Assembly (NCBI GenBank): GCA_038562375.1
Contig: JBCFAY010000015.1
Coordinates: forward strand, 17,872 to 81,871
Direction: 5' to 3'
Source of the DNA: JBCFAY01 sp038562375
GTDB lineage: Bacteria > Bacillota > Clostridia > Christensenellales > CAG-138
DNA length: 64,000 nt
Shown here one piece after another: positions 25,477-33,046 of the stretch. Under the pieces are notes generated by a model. The model saw nothing but the letters and a program-made list of their open reading frames with translations, made no database searches and was not told where the DNA came from. The position numbers and the translations under genes are program-made. Every line of letters begins with the position of its first letter. Position 1 is the first letter of the stretch.

Positions 25477-26343
25477 CTAGTAGGTGTACTTAACGCGATA
25501 GTTCGATTCGTCGGCGATAAACTTCATGATCTTGCTGCTGCTGTCGCAGTAGGAAGCGAATGTCGGATCCATCAGGACCCATTGGTTGCCGTCGAACAGG
25601 ATGACCTTCTTGACCCAGCCGCTCTCCTCGGTGTAGACCTCGTTCCACGCGTGATAGAGGCTGTTGGGAGCGACATAGCCCATGACGAGCTTTGTCGGCA
25701 CGCCCTGGGAGCGCAGCATCGCCGCAAGCATCGATGCGTAGTCGAAGCAGATGCCTTTCTTGCTCGCATAGATGACATCGAGATTCGGGACATAGCCGGA
25801 TTTGACGGTCGCGGCTTTTTCCTTATCGTAGTTGAGTAGATCGATCACGTAAGCGTAGATGACGTTGACCTTTTCGGTATCGGTCTTGCACTTGTGCACC
25901 AGCTTTTCGGCTTTTTGCACGACCTTGGTCGTGGTATCGTAATCGATGAACTGGCTCGGCATAAGATAAGGCGCGAACTCGTCCGAAAGCGCGACGTTGA
26001 GCACCGTGCTGAAGATCGCCGAATATGTGGAACCCGTGACGTTGCCGTAAACCGTCACCGTATACTGCCCGCTGCCCATGTTGAGCGGGTAGGATTCAAA
26101 CTCGCCGTTCGGGGTGAGATTGTAGTTGTAGGTAGAGGATTTGACGATCTGCACTTTTATGCGCCTGTTGGAACTGTCCTGATAGGCGACTTTAACGGTT
26201 CCGCCGGCGGCGTTGGTCGCGTCGATGGTCACCCCGGAGCCCGAATATACTTCTTGTGCGTATGCGTGCGCCGGGAAAACCGCGCCGATTAAAAAAGCCG
26301 CTGCAAAGAATAAGAGTGCAACGGAAACGGTTTTTTTCTTCAT
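25477..26343 (-). CDS. Secreted transglutaminase-like protein
   Basis: 288 residues. A signal peptide (VALLFFAAAFLIGAVFPAHAYA) is followed by an N-terminal beta domain and a transglutaminase-core fold. The core has Cys in ASKKGICFDYASMLAAMLRSQGVPTKLVMGY, His in YHAWNEVY and Asp in WVLMDPTF, giving a complete Cys-His-Asp triad. Such proteins act as cysteine proteases or cross-linking enzymes outside the cell. It is the first gene of the pilus-like operon (eight bases before pilC), so pilus subunits or a surface partner are plausible substrates. AGAGGGAAT lies upstream of ATG 26343. Confidence 0.88.
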   Translation of the reverse strand: MKKKTVSVALLFFAAAFLIGAVFPAHAYAQEVYSGSGVTIDATNAAGGTVKVAYQDSSNRRIKVQIVKSSTYNYNLTPNGEFESYPLNMGSGQYTVTVYGNVTGSTYSAIFSTVLNVALSDEFAPYLMPSQFIDYDTTTKVVQKAEKLVHKCKTDTEKVNVIYAYVIDLLNYDKEKAATVKSGYVPNLDVIYASKKGICFDYASMLAAMLRSQGVPTKLVMGYVAPNSLYHAWNEVYTEESGWVKKVILFDGNQWVLMDPTFASYCDSSSKIMKFIADESNYRVKYTY

Positions 26344-26393
26344 GACGGATTCCCTCTTTCTGCGGTTGATGATAGCGGCAAAGCGTTACCATA

Positions 26394-26427
26394 GATATAC
26401 CCGCGGCAACAGGGAAGTAACAGAAAA
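26394..26427 (-). promoter_or_regulatory. SARP/BTAD-type activator promoter of the transglutaminase-pilus operon
   Basis: On the minus strand CTGTT repeats 11 bp apart (26423-26419 and 26412-26408). Eight bases separate the second copy from a TATATC -10 (26399-26394). The -35 position reads TGTTAC, far from consensus. Direct repeats at 11-bp period, ending about 8 bp before the -10, is the layout known for SARP operators. Confidence 0.5.
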
Positions 26428-26518
26428 TTATAGTTTTACAGATTAATATATTGGATGTGACTATACCTGCGACCGGCGCAGGAGGAAACCGGCCTGCGCA
26501 TTGTATTTAGTTGTGCGG

Positions 26519-27013
26519 CTATGCTTCCGGCGTAAGATTCGGAGCGTCATCCCAGGAGATCACCTCTACCACGGTGTCGGTTGCGATCGCGCTGTCCATC
26601 AATTTCAAAAGCTCAAGGAGACTGCGAAACGGCAGCGTCTTACCCTGGTTGAGCCAGCTGACGGTCCCCTGCCAGGATGCGTTCTGCTGAAAGAGCACAT
26701 TTACTACAAACGTCGCTTTTTGGTTATTGCCCAATAACTTATCCATATTCTCCGATCGCTCCATTGCGCTCAAAATTCTGACTTCGGTCGGATTGGGGCC
26801 AAAACGCCTCAATCTCATCGTAGGCTGAGGACAGTTTAACGCATGGTACAGCGAGTCCAACACCGTTAACATTTCGGCAGCGGTACGAAACGGCACAGAC
26901 TTATCGTAGAACATACTGTAAGCCATTCCGGAAAAATCCGCCCTGTTGTGTGCATCCAGAGCCAGGATGACACTGGTGGCGCGATTGGAGATCACTTCTT
27001 TTTGGTTTCGCAA
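26519..27013 (-). CDS. Hypothetical protein made of two related halves
   Basis: 164 residues, no signal peptide. Two segments look alike: NRADFSGMAYSMFYDKSVPFRTAAEMLTVLDSLYHAL (about residues 23-59) and NASWQGTVSWLNQGKTLPFRSLLELLKLMDSAI (about 110-142), sharing x(F/W)xGxxxx-x(5-7)-PFRxxxEMLxxxDS. The second form is a motif I have seen in small clostridial hypothetical proteins. Function unknown. The start is TTG 27013, about eight bases after AGGCGG. It has its own promoter and lies between the operon and the BTAD regulator. Confidence 0.65.
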   Translation of the reverse strand: MRNQKEVISNRATSVILALDAHNRADFSGMAYSMFYDKSVPFRTAAEMLTVLDSLYHALNCPQPTMRLRRFGPNPTEVRILSAMERSENMDKLLGNNQKATFVVNVLFQQNASWQGTVSWLNQGKTLPFRSLLELLKLMDSAIATDTVVEVISWDDAPNLTPEA

Positions 27014-27034
27014 TCACAACACCGCCTGTCTTAT

Positions 27035-27065
27035 AGTATACGCGACGCGGTCACAAATCGGTCAC
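27035..27065 (-). promoter_or_regulatory. Activator-type promoter with heptamer direct repeat
   Basis: GTGACCG occurs twice on the minus strand (27065-27059 and 27054-27048), 11 bp apart. Seven bases then lead to TATACT (27040-27035). The -35 position (GACCGA) lies within the repeat. The layout is SARP-like; the repeat sequence differs from the one before the transglutaminase gene. Confidence 0.5.
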
Positions 27066-27129
27066 AGCAACAAAGATTGTATGGGACCATGTGTAAACAA
27101 ATGGCTGAAAAGATGCGAAAAAGTACAGA

Positions 27130-28359
27130 TTATGTTACAGGGACGACGGGGCAGTGCGTCGTGTGGACTTTGACCGTGGGGAGCCTGTATTCCTGGGAAA
27201 ACCGGGCCAGGACGCGCTTTAACACCATGTCGCAGTTTTCGCTGGTCAGATAGGAAAGCAGCAGAATATACTGCGTAGGCGAAAAGCGTGTGACGATATC
27301 GCTCTTTCTCAGCGAGCCGCAAATGACCGTTTTGAGCGTGTCCATCGCCGCGGTAAGGATATTGGTGCTGGGAACCGCGCCGTTATAGTCGCTTATCGTA
27401 AGCAGTACGACGAATATCGATTGGCCCGAGCGCGCGATCATGCAGCTTTGCGAGCAGTAGATGCTCTTAAAGGTCTCATAGTCGCAATAGAACGCACCCT
27501 TATGCTTTGCGGTGCTGCGCAGGTTCTCCTCGATGACGCTTAGATCCGCTTCCACATGGCTTACGGATTTCGCGATCTGGTTATAGAGCTTCGTGATTTC
27601 GGACGAGACCTTGATGCCGAGGTCGTTGTAGAACATATTGGTCACGCGGTAGTAATGGTCAAGCGCGGCGGTATGGCGGTTGGCGCTTGCAAGCGCCTGG
27701 ATGAGCAGCCCGTGGAGGTGTTCCTCGTACGGTTCGAGCGCGATGGCTTTTTCGCAGATGGAGATGACCTGCTCAAACTGCTCGCGCTCAAAGAGCAGCG
27801 CGGCGGCGGCGTCGACCGCCTGGAGGAACATGTAATGGTAGTATGTGCGCAACGGCACCACCCATTGCTCGCGCGTCGAGCGCGGGAGCAACATGCCTAC
27901 GTACAGGCCGATCGCCTCGTTTAGAAGCGCGCTCTTTTCCTCCGACGTGATGCCCTGCTGCGAAGAGCGTTTGACCGCGCTTTCGAACGCCTCGGTATCG
28001 AGTATGCAGCCGATATGGGAGTTCCAGGAGTATGAGCCGCGGTGGTACACAATGAAAGGGCGATCTTCGTCGGGGAAGGCGCTCGCAAGAAGCGTGCGCA
28101 GCCGATAGGCAAGGTTTTTGAGCGCGTTGGAAGGATTGTCGCTCTGCTCGTCCGGCCAGAGCACCTCGATAAGCGTGGATTGGGATACGCTTTCTTTTCG
28201 ATGCACCAGGAGGTACTCAAAAAAGTTCCATACCTGCTGCATTCTTCCGAAATTGCTCTCGAGTACGGCGTCGTTGCAGCGGATGGAGAAATTACCAAAC
28301 ATTTGGATTTGGTAGGTCTTTTCCAAAGCAGGAATGGGAATCACCCCTCTTTTTTTCAA
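27130..28359 (-). CDS. BTAD (SARP-like) transcriptional regulator with degenerate GGDEF-like C-terminus
   Basis: About 409 residues. An OmpR-type winged helix (IQMFGNFSIRCNDAVLESNFGRMQQVWNFFEYLL...SQSTLIEVLWPDEQSDNPSNALKNLAYRLRTLL) is followed by a BTAD helical-repeat domain (residues ~130-255, TPR-like: YYHYMFLQAVDAAAALLFEREQFEQVISICEKAIALEPYEE). A C-terminal alpha/beta domain (FVVLLTISDYNG...LRKSDIVTRFSPTQYILLLSYLTSENCDMVLKRVLARF) recalls a GGDEF fold without the catalytic motif. The start is uncertain: TTG 28359 or TTG 28326. It is a likely regulator of its neighbours. Confidence 0.82.
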   Translation of the reverse strand: MKKRGVIPIPALEKTYQIQMFGNFSIRCNDAVLESNFGRMQQVWNFFEYLLVHRKESVSQSTLIEVLWPDEQSDNPSNALKNLAYRLRTLLASAFPDEDRPFIVYHRGSYSWNSHIGCILDTEAFESAVKRSSQQGITSEEKSALLNEAIGLYVGMLLPRSTREQWVVPLRTYYHYMFLQAVDAAAALLFEREQFEQVISICEKAIALEPYEEHLHGLLIQALASANRHTAALDHYYRVTNMFYNDLGIKVSSEITKLYNQIAKSVSHVEADLSVIEENLRSTAKHKGAFYCDYETFKSIYCSQSCMIARSGQSIFVVLLTISDYNGAVPSTNILTAAMDTLKTVICGSLRKSDIVTRFSPTQYILLLSYLTSENCDMVLKRVLARFSQEYRLPTVKVHTTHCPVVPVT

Positions 28360-28450
28360 AGCGATACATGCATGATACGGAAACAGGAAATATTTGTAAA
28401 AGGATACCTATTTCAGATTATTATACCTTTACATTGAATAAAAGAAAAGG

Positions 28451-28487
28451 TTTTCTGTTCATTTTCTGTTCATTTCCGTAGGAAATG
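28451..28487. promoter_or_regulatory. Operator-like element between the BTAD gene and the lipoprotein gene
   Basis: TTTTCTGTTCA is repeated perfectly back to back (28451-28461, 28462-28472), giving the same CTGTT at 11-bp period as before the transglutaminase gene. A palindrome CATTTCC-GTA-GGAAATG (28471-28487) follows, then TTGCCA (28488-28493) and TATAAA (28513-28518) reading toward the lipoprotein gene. Confidence 0.5.
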
Positions 28488-28604
28488 TTGCCAAAGTGGG
28501 GCTGAATATTCGTATAAACGTCATTTCGGCGGGTATACTAAAGCCTGAAAGCGGCCGATGCACTTTGGCCGCAACATGCAACCTTAAGGAGGCAGGAACA
28601 AAAT

Positions 28605-29048
28605 ATGAAGAGAGTATGGTCAGTCCTGGTGGTTCTTGTGATGATCCTCTCGGTGCTGGGGGCGTGCAGCTGCACTCCGCAGGCCGGACCGTCACCATCT
28701 CCGGTAATGACTCCGCAAATCACCAGCCCCGGCGCCGCTAGCCCGGGCGTCGGCACCCCAGGCATGAACGGCGCGACGATTCCGAATTTCCTGGTTGGGA
28801 CCGTTGTTCCTATCGAGGACGTACCCGCGGTTAAAAAGGCCATCGACGAAAAATATCCCGGGGCCACCATTCAATCCGTGACGCATGCGGAATATCAAGG
28901 AAAGCAGGTTTATAGCGTAACGCTGATCGATAAGGATTCGAAGAACGTACAGGTCTATGTCGATCCGGCCGGCACGATCACGGAAGGCACGGGCGCTACG
29001 ACCGGCTCACCGATGCCGACGACGGGAACCACCACCCCTAAGAGTTGA
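28605..29048 (+). CDS. Small lipoprotein with PepSY-like domain
   Basis: 147 residues. Signal peptide with lipobox VLGAC (Cys at residue ~20), then a Pro/Ser/Gly-rich linker. A small folded part, VPAVKKAIDEKYPGATIQSVTHAEYQGKQVYSVTLIDKDSKNVQVYVDPAG, resembles a PepSY unit (helix followed by a sheet ending in a D-G/P turn); the tail is Thr/Pro-rich. PepSY modules often inhibit or modulate extracellular peptidases. AAGGAGG is present about 12 bases before the ATG. A GCGGCC/GGCCGC hairpin sits in the leader. It diverges from the BTAD gene. Confidence 0.75.
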   Translation: MKRVWSVLVVLVMILSVLGACSCTPQAGPSPSPVMTPQITSPGAASPGVGTPGMNGATIPNFLVGTVVPIEDVPAVKKAIDEKYPGATIQSVTHAEYQGKQVYSVTLIDKDSKNVQVYVDPAGTITEGTGATTGSPMPTTGTTTPKS

Positions 29049-29086
29049 TTTCAGCATTTCGGGGAGAGCAAAGCGAATAAACCGAT

Positions 29087-29120
29087 TGAAAAACGCCTGC
29101 TTCGGCAGACGTTTTTTATT
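29087..29120 (+). terminator. Intrinsic terminator of the lipoprotein gene
   Basis: AAACGCCTGC, TTCG loop, GCAGACGTTT, followed by TTTATTTT. Confidence 0.85.
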
Positions 29121-29162
29121 TTCAAAGAATTCATCCCCAAAGCCGCTGCTTGTTGCAGCAAT

Positions 29163-29193
29163 AAAAATCGCCTGTTGTTTACAGGCGATTTTT
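29163..29193 (-). terminator. Intrinsic terminator of rpmE (bidirectional)
   Basis: A perfect 13-bp stem AAAAATCGCCTGT with its complement across a five-base loop. The A and T runs at the two ends allow function on both strands; it lies just after the rpmE stop. Confidence 0.85.
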
Positions 29194-29208
29194 GATGCGC
29201 TCTTAAAA

Positions 29209-29406
29209 TCAGATGCCGTAACGCTTTTTGAAGCGATCGACGCGTCCGCCGGAATCCACCAGTTTCTGGCGACCGGTGAAAAACGGGTGGCACTTGGAGC
29301 AGATTTCGACCTTAAGCTCCTGCTTGACGGAACCGGCCTTAAACGTTTCGCCGCAAGCGCAGCGGACAACGGTCTCGCCGAAATTCGGGTGGATATTTTC
29401 CTTCAT
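29209..29406 (-). CDS. rpmE: Ribosomal protein L31
   Basis: 65 residues, zinc-binding type: CAC near residues 16-18 and CSKC near 36-39, with HPNF at the start and HPFFTGRQKLVDSGGRVDRFKKRYG at the end. It stabilises the contact between ribosomal subunits. The zinc-free paralogue used in zinc starvation is not in this window. It lies downstream of rho, the conserved Firmicutes order, but has its own promoter and rho has its own terminator. Confidence 0.97.
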   Translation of the reverse strand: MKENIHPNFGETVVRCACGETFKAGSVKQELKVEICSKCHPFFTGRQKLVDSGGRVDRFKKRYGI

Positions 29407-29494
29407 CTTGATAACACTCCTTCATAATGCTGAACGCAGGGCGAGTAGCCGCCCTCCTGTGGCGCGGCGGGCAAAATGCGCCCGGGCAAAGGTC

Positions 29495-29524
29495 ATTATA
29501 TAACATCCCCGCATGAATGCGCAA
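29495..29524 (-). promoter_or_regulatory. rpmE promoter
   Basis: TTGCGC (29524-29519), 18 bp, perfect TATAAT (29500-29495). A leader of about 80 nt precedes ATG 29406, which has GAAGGAG upstream. Confidence 0.65.
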
Positions 29525-29727
29525 GAACTATTTCTTCCTATTTTCATTTTGCCGTGAAACCATTCCGTCGGGCGTTCGCTCCGTTTTTGTTAAAATCCGC
29601 TTTGCCGCGAAACCGTCTGCCGGAAGTTGCTTCGCTTTGCTAAAAACCTTCCGCGTACCCCAAGGCGCTTTTCTTTAAACCTTTAATAAAAGCGCGGTGG
29701 GGCGGCCTATTGCGTTTGTATCCGTAC

Positions 29728-29760
29728 AAAAAAACGTCGGTGCTTTTGGGCGCCCGACGC
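29728..29760 (-). terminator. Terminator of rho
   Basis: Minus strand: GCGTCGG, loop, CCGACG followed by seven T residues (A-run at 29728-29734 on plus). Confidence 0.8.
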
Positions 29761-29773
29761 TTTTTGGCCTTTA

Positions 29774-31813
29774 TTATTTGAAGCTTCTTCCGGTGGAGTA
29801 ACCGTCCTTCTCGTAAATGCTCAGCCAGCCCTTGAGTTTTTGCAGGAACTCCTCGTTGCTGGCGGTCTTGTCGAGCATGGAGATAAACTGCTCGGTCACA
29901 TCCCCGGGATTTCCGCCCGCGAGCACCCTGCGCATCGAGAACACGCCCTCGAGCTCCTCCTTGGTCAGAAGCAGCTCCTCCCTGCGCGTGCCGGATTTAT
30001 AGATATCGATCGCGGGGAAAATGCGTTTCTCGGAGAGCTTGCGGTCAAGATGGATTTCCATATTGCCCGTTCCCTTGAACTCCTCGAATATGATATCGTC
30101 CATGCGGCTGCCGGTTTCGATCAGCGCGGTAGCGACCACGGTCAGGCTGCCGCCGTTTTCGATGTTGCGCGCGGCGCCGAAGAAGCGCTTGGGCTTGTGG
30201 AGCGCGCCCGGATCCATACCGCCCGAGAGCGTTCTGCCGGTCGGCGGAATGGTGAGGTTATACGCGCGCGCAAGGCGCGTGATCGAGTCGAGCAGCACCA
30301 CCACGTCGCGGCCGAGCTCGACAAGGCGCATCGCGCGCTCGAGCACCATTTCGGCGACGCGGGTATGATGCTCGGGCAGCTCGTCGAACGTGGAGTAGAT
30401 GACCTCGCCCTTGGTGGAACGCTGCAGGTCGGTGACCTCTTCAGGCCGCTCGTCGATGAGCAGTATGATCAGGTGCACGTCGGGATAATTGGTCGAGATG
30501 CCGTTGGCGATGTTCTTGAGCAGCGTAGTCTTACCCGCTTTGGGCGGGGAGACGATCATGCCGCGCTGCCCCTTGCCGATGGGCGCGATGAAGTCGATCA
30601 GGCGGATCGCAAGGTTCTCCTGTTTTCCGCGGCCGGGGAATTCAAGCGTGAGCCGCTCGTTCGGATAAATCGGAACAAGCTCCTCAAAAGGCTTGCGCGA
30701 AATGATGGTTTCCGGATCGCAGCCGTTCACGGCGGTGATGTATAAAAGCGCTAAGAAACGCTCGCCTTCCTTTGAGGGGCGGGTCTTGCCGGTGACGAGG
30801 TCGCCGGTCTTGAGCCCGAAGCGGCGGATCTGAGCGATGGAAACGTACACGTCGCGGTTGCCGGGCAGATAGTTTTCAGAGCGCAGGAAGCCGTAGCCGT
30901 CGGGGAGTATTTCGAGTACGCCCTCGGCATCCCCGCATTCGCCGCTGGTCAAAAGCTCAGGCACCGCGGGATTGCTGGTCCCGTATTCCTTATTGTAGTA
31001 GCCTTCCTGGCGGTTGCGGTAACGCGGCTCGGCGTCCGGATCGGGATCGTAGCCGGGAACCTGCTGGGGAGACGTATAGCCGCTCTGCTGTACGGGAGGC
31101 GCGTAAGAACCTTGCTGCTGGGGCTGATAGGGCTGTTGATAGCCCTGCTGCCGCTCCTGATAGCCGCCCTGGCCCTGCTGGCGCTCGGGATAGGCGTTGT
31201 TCGCGTAGCTGCGCGGCGCATAGCCCTGCTGCGGACGTTCCCCATAGGCGTTGTTGTTGAACGTCCTCGGAACGTATCCGCCCTGCTGGCGGTCGCCGCC
31301 ATAGGGCCTGCGATTATAGCCGCCCTGCTGTTGGGGCTGATAAGGCTGCTGTTGCTGCTGATAACCGCCCTGTTGATAGGGGCTCTGCGGGCGTTCGCGC
31401 ACATATCCCGGCGCCACATAGGAGGGCTGCTGCGCGCCTGCCTGCGGCGGCGAAACGGGCTGCCGCATCGGGACGCGGTGGTGTGCGGGAGCGACGGGAG
31501 CGGTTTCAGGCGCGTTTTTTAATACCGATTGCACGGGCTGCTCGATCTGCGCAGCGTTCTGATCGGCGGCCTCGGAAGGCTGCGCGGCTTCCTTTATAGG
31601 CTGATCGGCGGGCTCCGCCGCGGATTGCGCGATCGGCCCGTCGGCGCGCTGCTCAGAAGGCGCGCCCTCGGAAGCGTACTTTTTAGGATCGGCTGAGGTA
31701 ATCAGGTCGATCAATTCATTTTTTCGATATTTGGTTATCGATTTAATGCCGTGATCCTTGGCGATCTCTCTAAGATCCCCAAGGCTCTTTTGTAAGAGAG
31801 ATTCTCTTGTCAA
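29774..31813 (-). CDS. rho: Transcription termination factor Rho with prion-like insert
   Basis: 679 residues against about 420 for E. coli Rho. The N-terminal Rho_N helices (LQKSLGDLREIAKDHGIKSITKYRKNELIDLI, residues ~6-40) are followed by ~240 residues of low-complexity linker, very rich in Gln, Gly, Tyr, Pro and Arg between about 125 and 275 (QQPYQPQQQGGY-type repeats). From about 289 come the RNA-binding domain (GVLEILPDGYGFLRS) and the ATPase with Walker A PPKAGKTTLL, Walker B LIILLIDERPEEV and the Q-loop region. TTG 31813 is chosen, ten bases after AAAGGGG; the extension upstream is AT-rich leader. Confidence 0.95.
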   Translation of the reverse strand: MTRESLLQKSLGDLREIAKDHGIKSITKYRKNELIDLITSADPKKYASEGAPSEQRADGPIAQSAAEPADQPIKEAAQPSEAADQNAAQIEQPVQSVLKNAPETAPVAPAHHRVPMRQPVSPPQAGAQQPSYVAPGYVRERPQSPYQQGGYQQQQQPYQPQQQGGYNRRPYGGDRQQGGYVPRTFNNNAYGERPQQGYAPRSYANNAYPERQQGQGGYQERQQGYQQPYQPQQQGSYAPPVQQSGYTSPQQVPGYDPDPDAEPRYRNRQEGYYNKEYGTSNPAVPELLTSGECGDAEGVLEILPDGYGFLRSENYLPGNRDVYVSIAQIRRFGLKTGDLVTGKTRPSKEGERFLALLYITAVNGCDPETIISRKPFEELVPIYPNERLTLEFPGRGKQENLAIRLIDFIAPIGKGQRGMIVSPPKAGKTTLLKNIANGISTNYPDVHLIILLIDERPEEVTDLQRSTKGEVIYSTFDELPEHHTRVAEMVLERAMRLVELGRDVVVLLDSITRLARAYNLTIPPTGRTLSGGMDPGALHKPKRFFGAARNIENGGSLTVVATALIETGSRMDDIIFEEFKGTGNMEIHLDRKLSEKRIFPAIDIYKSGTRREELLLTKEELEGVFSMRRVLAGGNPGDVTEQFISMLDKTASNEEFLQKLKGWLSIYEKDGYSTGRSFK

Positions 31814-32162
31814 AACAAATGTTCCCCTTTCAAAGCGGATGTGAAGATTGAGCACGTCTGTTGTTAAAATTATGAGACGTAACTTTAGAAAATAATTGCC
31901 GATGCAATGCAAGTATACCCCGAATAAAACGAAAACAAACACACCTAAATTTGCGGTATGCCATTCATTTGTTGAATATTGGGCATTTGTTGGGGGGCAA
32001 AATCTGACGCGAATCAGAACTCCATAATACCTCTTCAATACTATACTATCACATGGGTTGGATGTCAATACCGACTTTTCGCCAGAATTTTTCGATGACT
32101 TTCAGGCATATATATACAAAGAAAGCCCGAGGCCGCGGGGCGGGCACAAAGGAGGGGATAAT
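31814..32162. other. AT-rich divergent region between rho and yabP
   Basis: Clearly AT-richer than its surroundings; it must contain the rho leader (minus) and the yabP promoter (plus). A TATACT-like box lies on the minus strand near 31915, but I cannot place a confident -35. No gene seen. Confidence 0.4.
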
Positions 32163-32456
32163 ATGGCGGATCTCAGAGGGATCGAGGGCAGGGAGCGCAT
32201 CCGTGCGCACACGCTGCACATGGACAACAGGGAGCTGATGAGCGTTACCGGCGTCAAGGACGTGATGAGCTTTAACGAAGAGGAGGTATTGCTTTTAACG
32301 GAGAACGGGGAACTGTGCGTCGAAGGGGATGGGCTGCACATCACGAAGCTGAGCCTTGAGGAGGGGCACGTGGTGATCGAAGGCGAAATCTGCTCGATCG
32401 GGTATGAGGAGTCCCGTGAGGCGCGCGGATCGCTGCTTTCGAGGATGTTCCGCTGA
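32163..32456 (+). CDS. yabP: Sporulation protein YabP
   Basis: 97 residues. LHMDNRELMSVTGVKDVMSFNEEEVLLLTENGELCVEGDGLHITKLSLEEGHVVIEGEI is a clear YabP/YqfC-family beta-rich domain. YabP is made in the mother cell during sporulation in Bacillus. AAGGAGGGG sits six bases before ATG 32163. The TGA stop shares its last base with the yabQ ATG (TGATG). Together with yabQ and divIC this is a conserved order in endospore-forming Firmicutes. Confidence 0.93.
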   Translation: MADLRGIEGRERIRAHTLHMDNRELMSVTGVKDVMSFNEEEVLLLTENGELCVEGDGLHITKLSLEEGHVVIEGEICSIGYEESREARGSLLSRMFR

Positions 32457-32794
32457 TGGCGAATACGCTTTCCGAATGGCCGGCATTTTTGGGCGCGGTA
32501 TATGCGGGCGCTTGGATCGGCGTGCTCTACGCGCTGTTTTGGCTCCTGCGGACGGCGCTGGGGAACAACAAATGGGCGGATGGTGCGCTCGATGCGCTGT
32601 TTTATTTGCTCGCGGGGCTTATAGGCGCGTTTGCGATCATACGCATCAACGGCGGCACGCCGCGCGCGTATTTGTTCCTTGGGATGGCGCTCGGGGTGGC
32701 TGCGGTATTGCGCTTTGTGGCGCGGCCGCTCAAACCGTCCGCGCAAAAAATGATCGATTGGTGCAGAAAAAAGCTGAAAAAACGGCCGATATAG
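32456..32794 (+). CDS. yabQ: Spore cortex protein YabQ
   Basis: 112 residues with four predicted membrane segments (FLGAVYAGAWIGVLYALFWLL, ALFYLLAGLIGAFAIIRI, YLFLGMALGVAAVLRFV) and a basic C-terminal tail (CRKKLKKR). In Bacillus, YabQ is needed for cortex formation. The assignment rests on topology, size and position after yabP, since sequence conservation in this family is low. Start codon overlaps the yabP stop. Confidence 0.85.
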   Translation: MANTLSEWPAFLGAVYAGAWIGVLYALFWLLRTALGNNKWADGALDALFYLLAGLIGAFAIIRINGGTPRAYLFLGMALGVAAVLRFVARPLKPSAQKMIDWCRKKLKKRPI

Positions 32795-33046
32795 AAAAAA
32801 ACAGACGATAAAGAAGGATTTTGAAATATAAAGTAGAATTAACATTTTATTCCTGCCGATTTTTATCGTTGGACAGGCTTTCTTAACATACGGCAAAGCG
32901 TTGCGGCGCGCGCAAGGCTGAAGAGCCCCGCCCCTAAAACTCATGTTTTTTCGAAAAATCTCGATAGTATTCCACATAGCGTGAATTTATAGAATATGAT
33001 ATGATGGCTTCACCGCTCAGCTTGGGAATGAAAAGGAGAGGATGTC

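Larger units (their letters stand above)
29407..29773. other. Intergenic region between rho and rpmE
   Basis: It holds the rpmE promoter, the rho terminator and two degenerate ~53-bp tandem copies (29549-29601 and 29602-29656) each beginning TTTGCCGNGAAACC. I see no gene. Confidence 0.5.
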
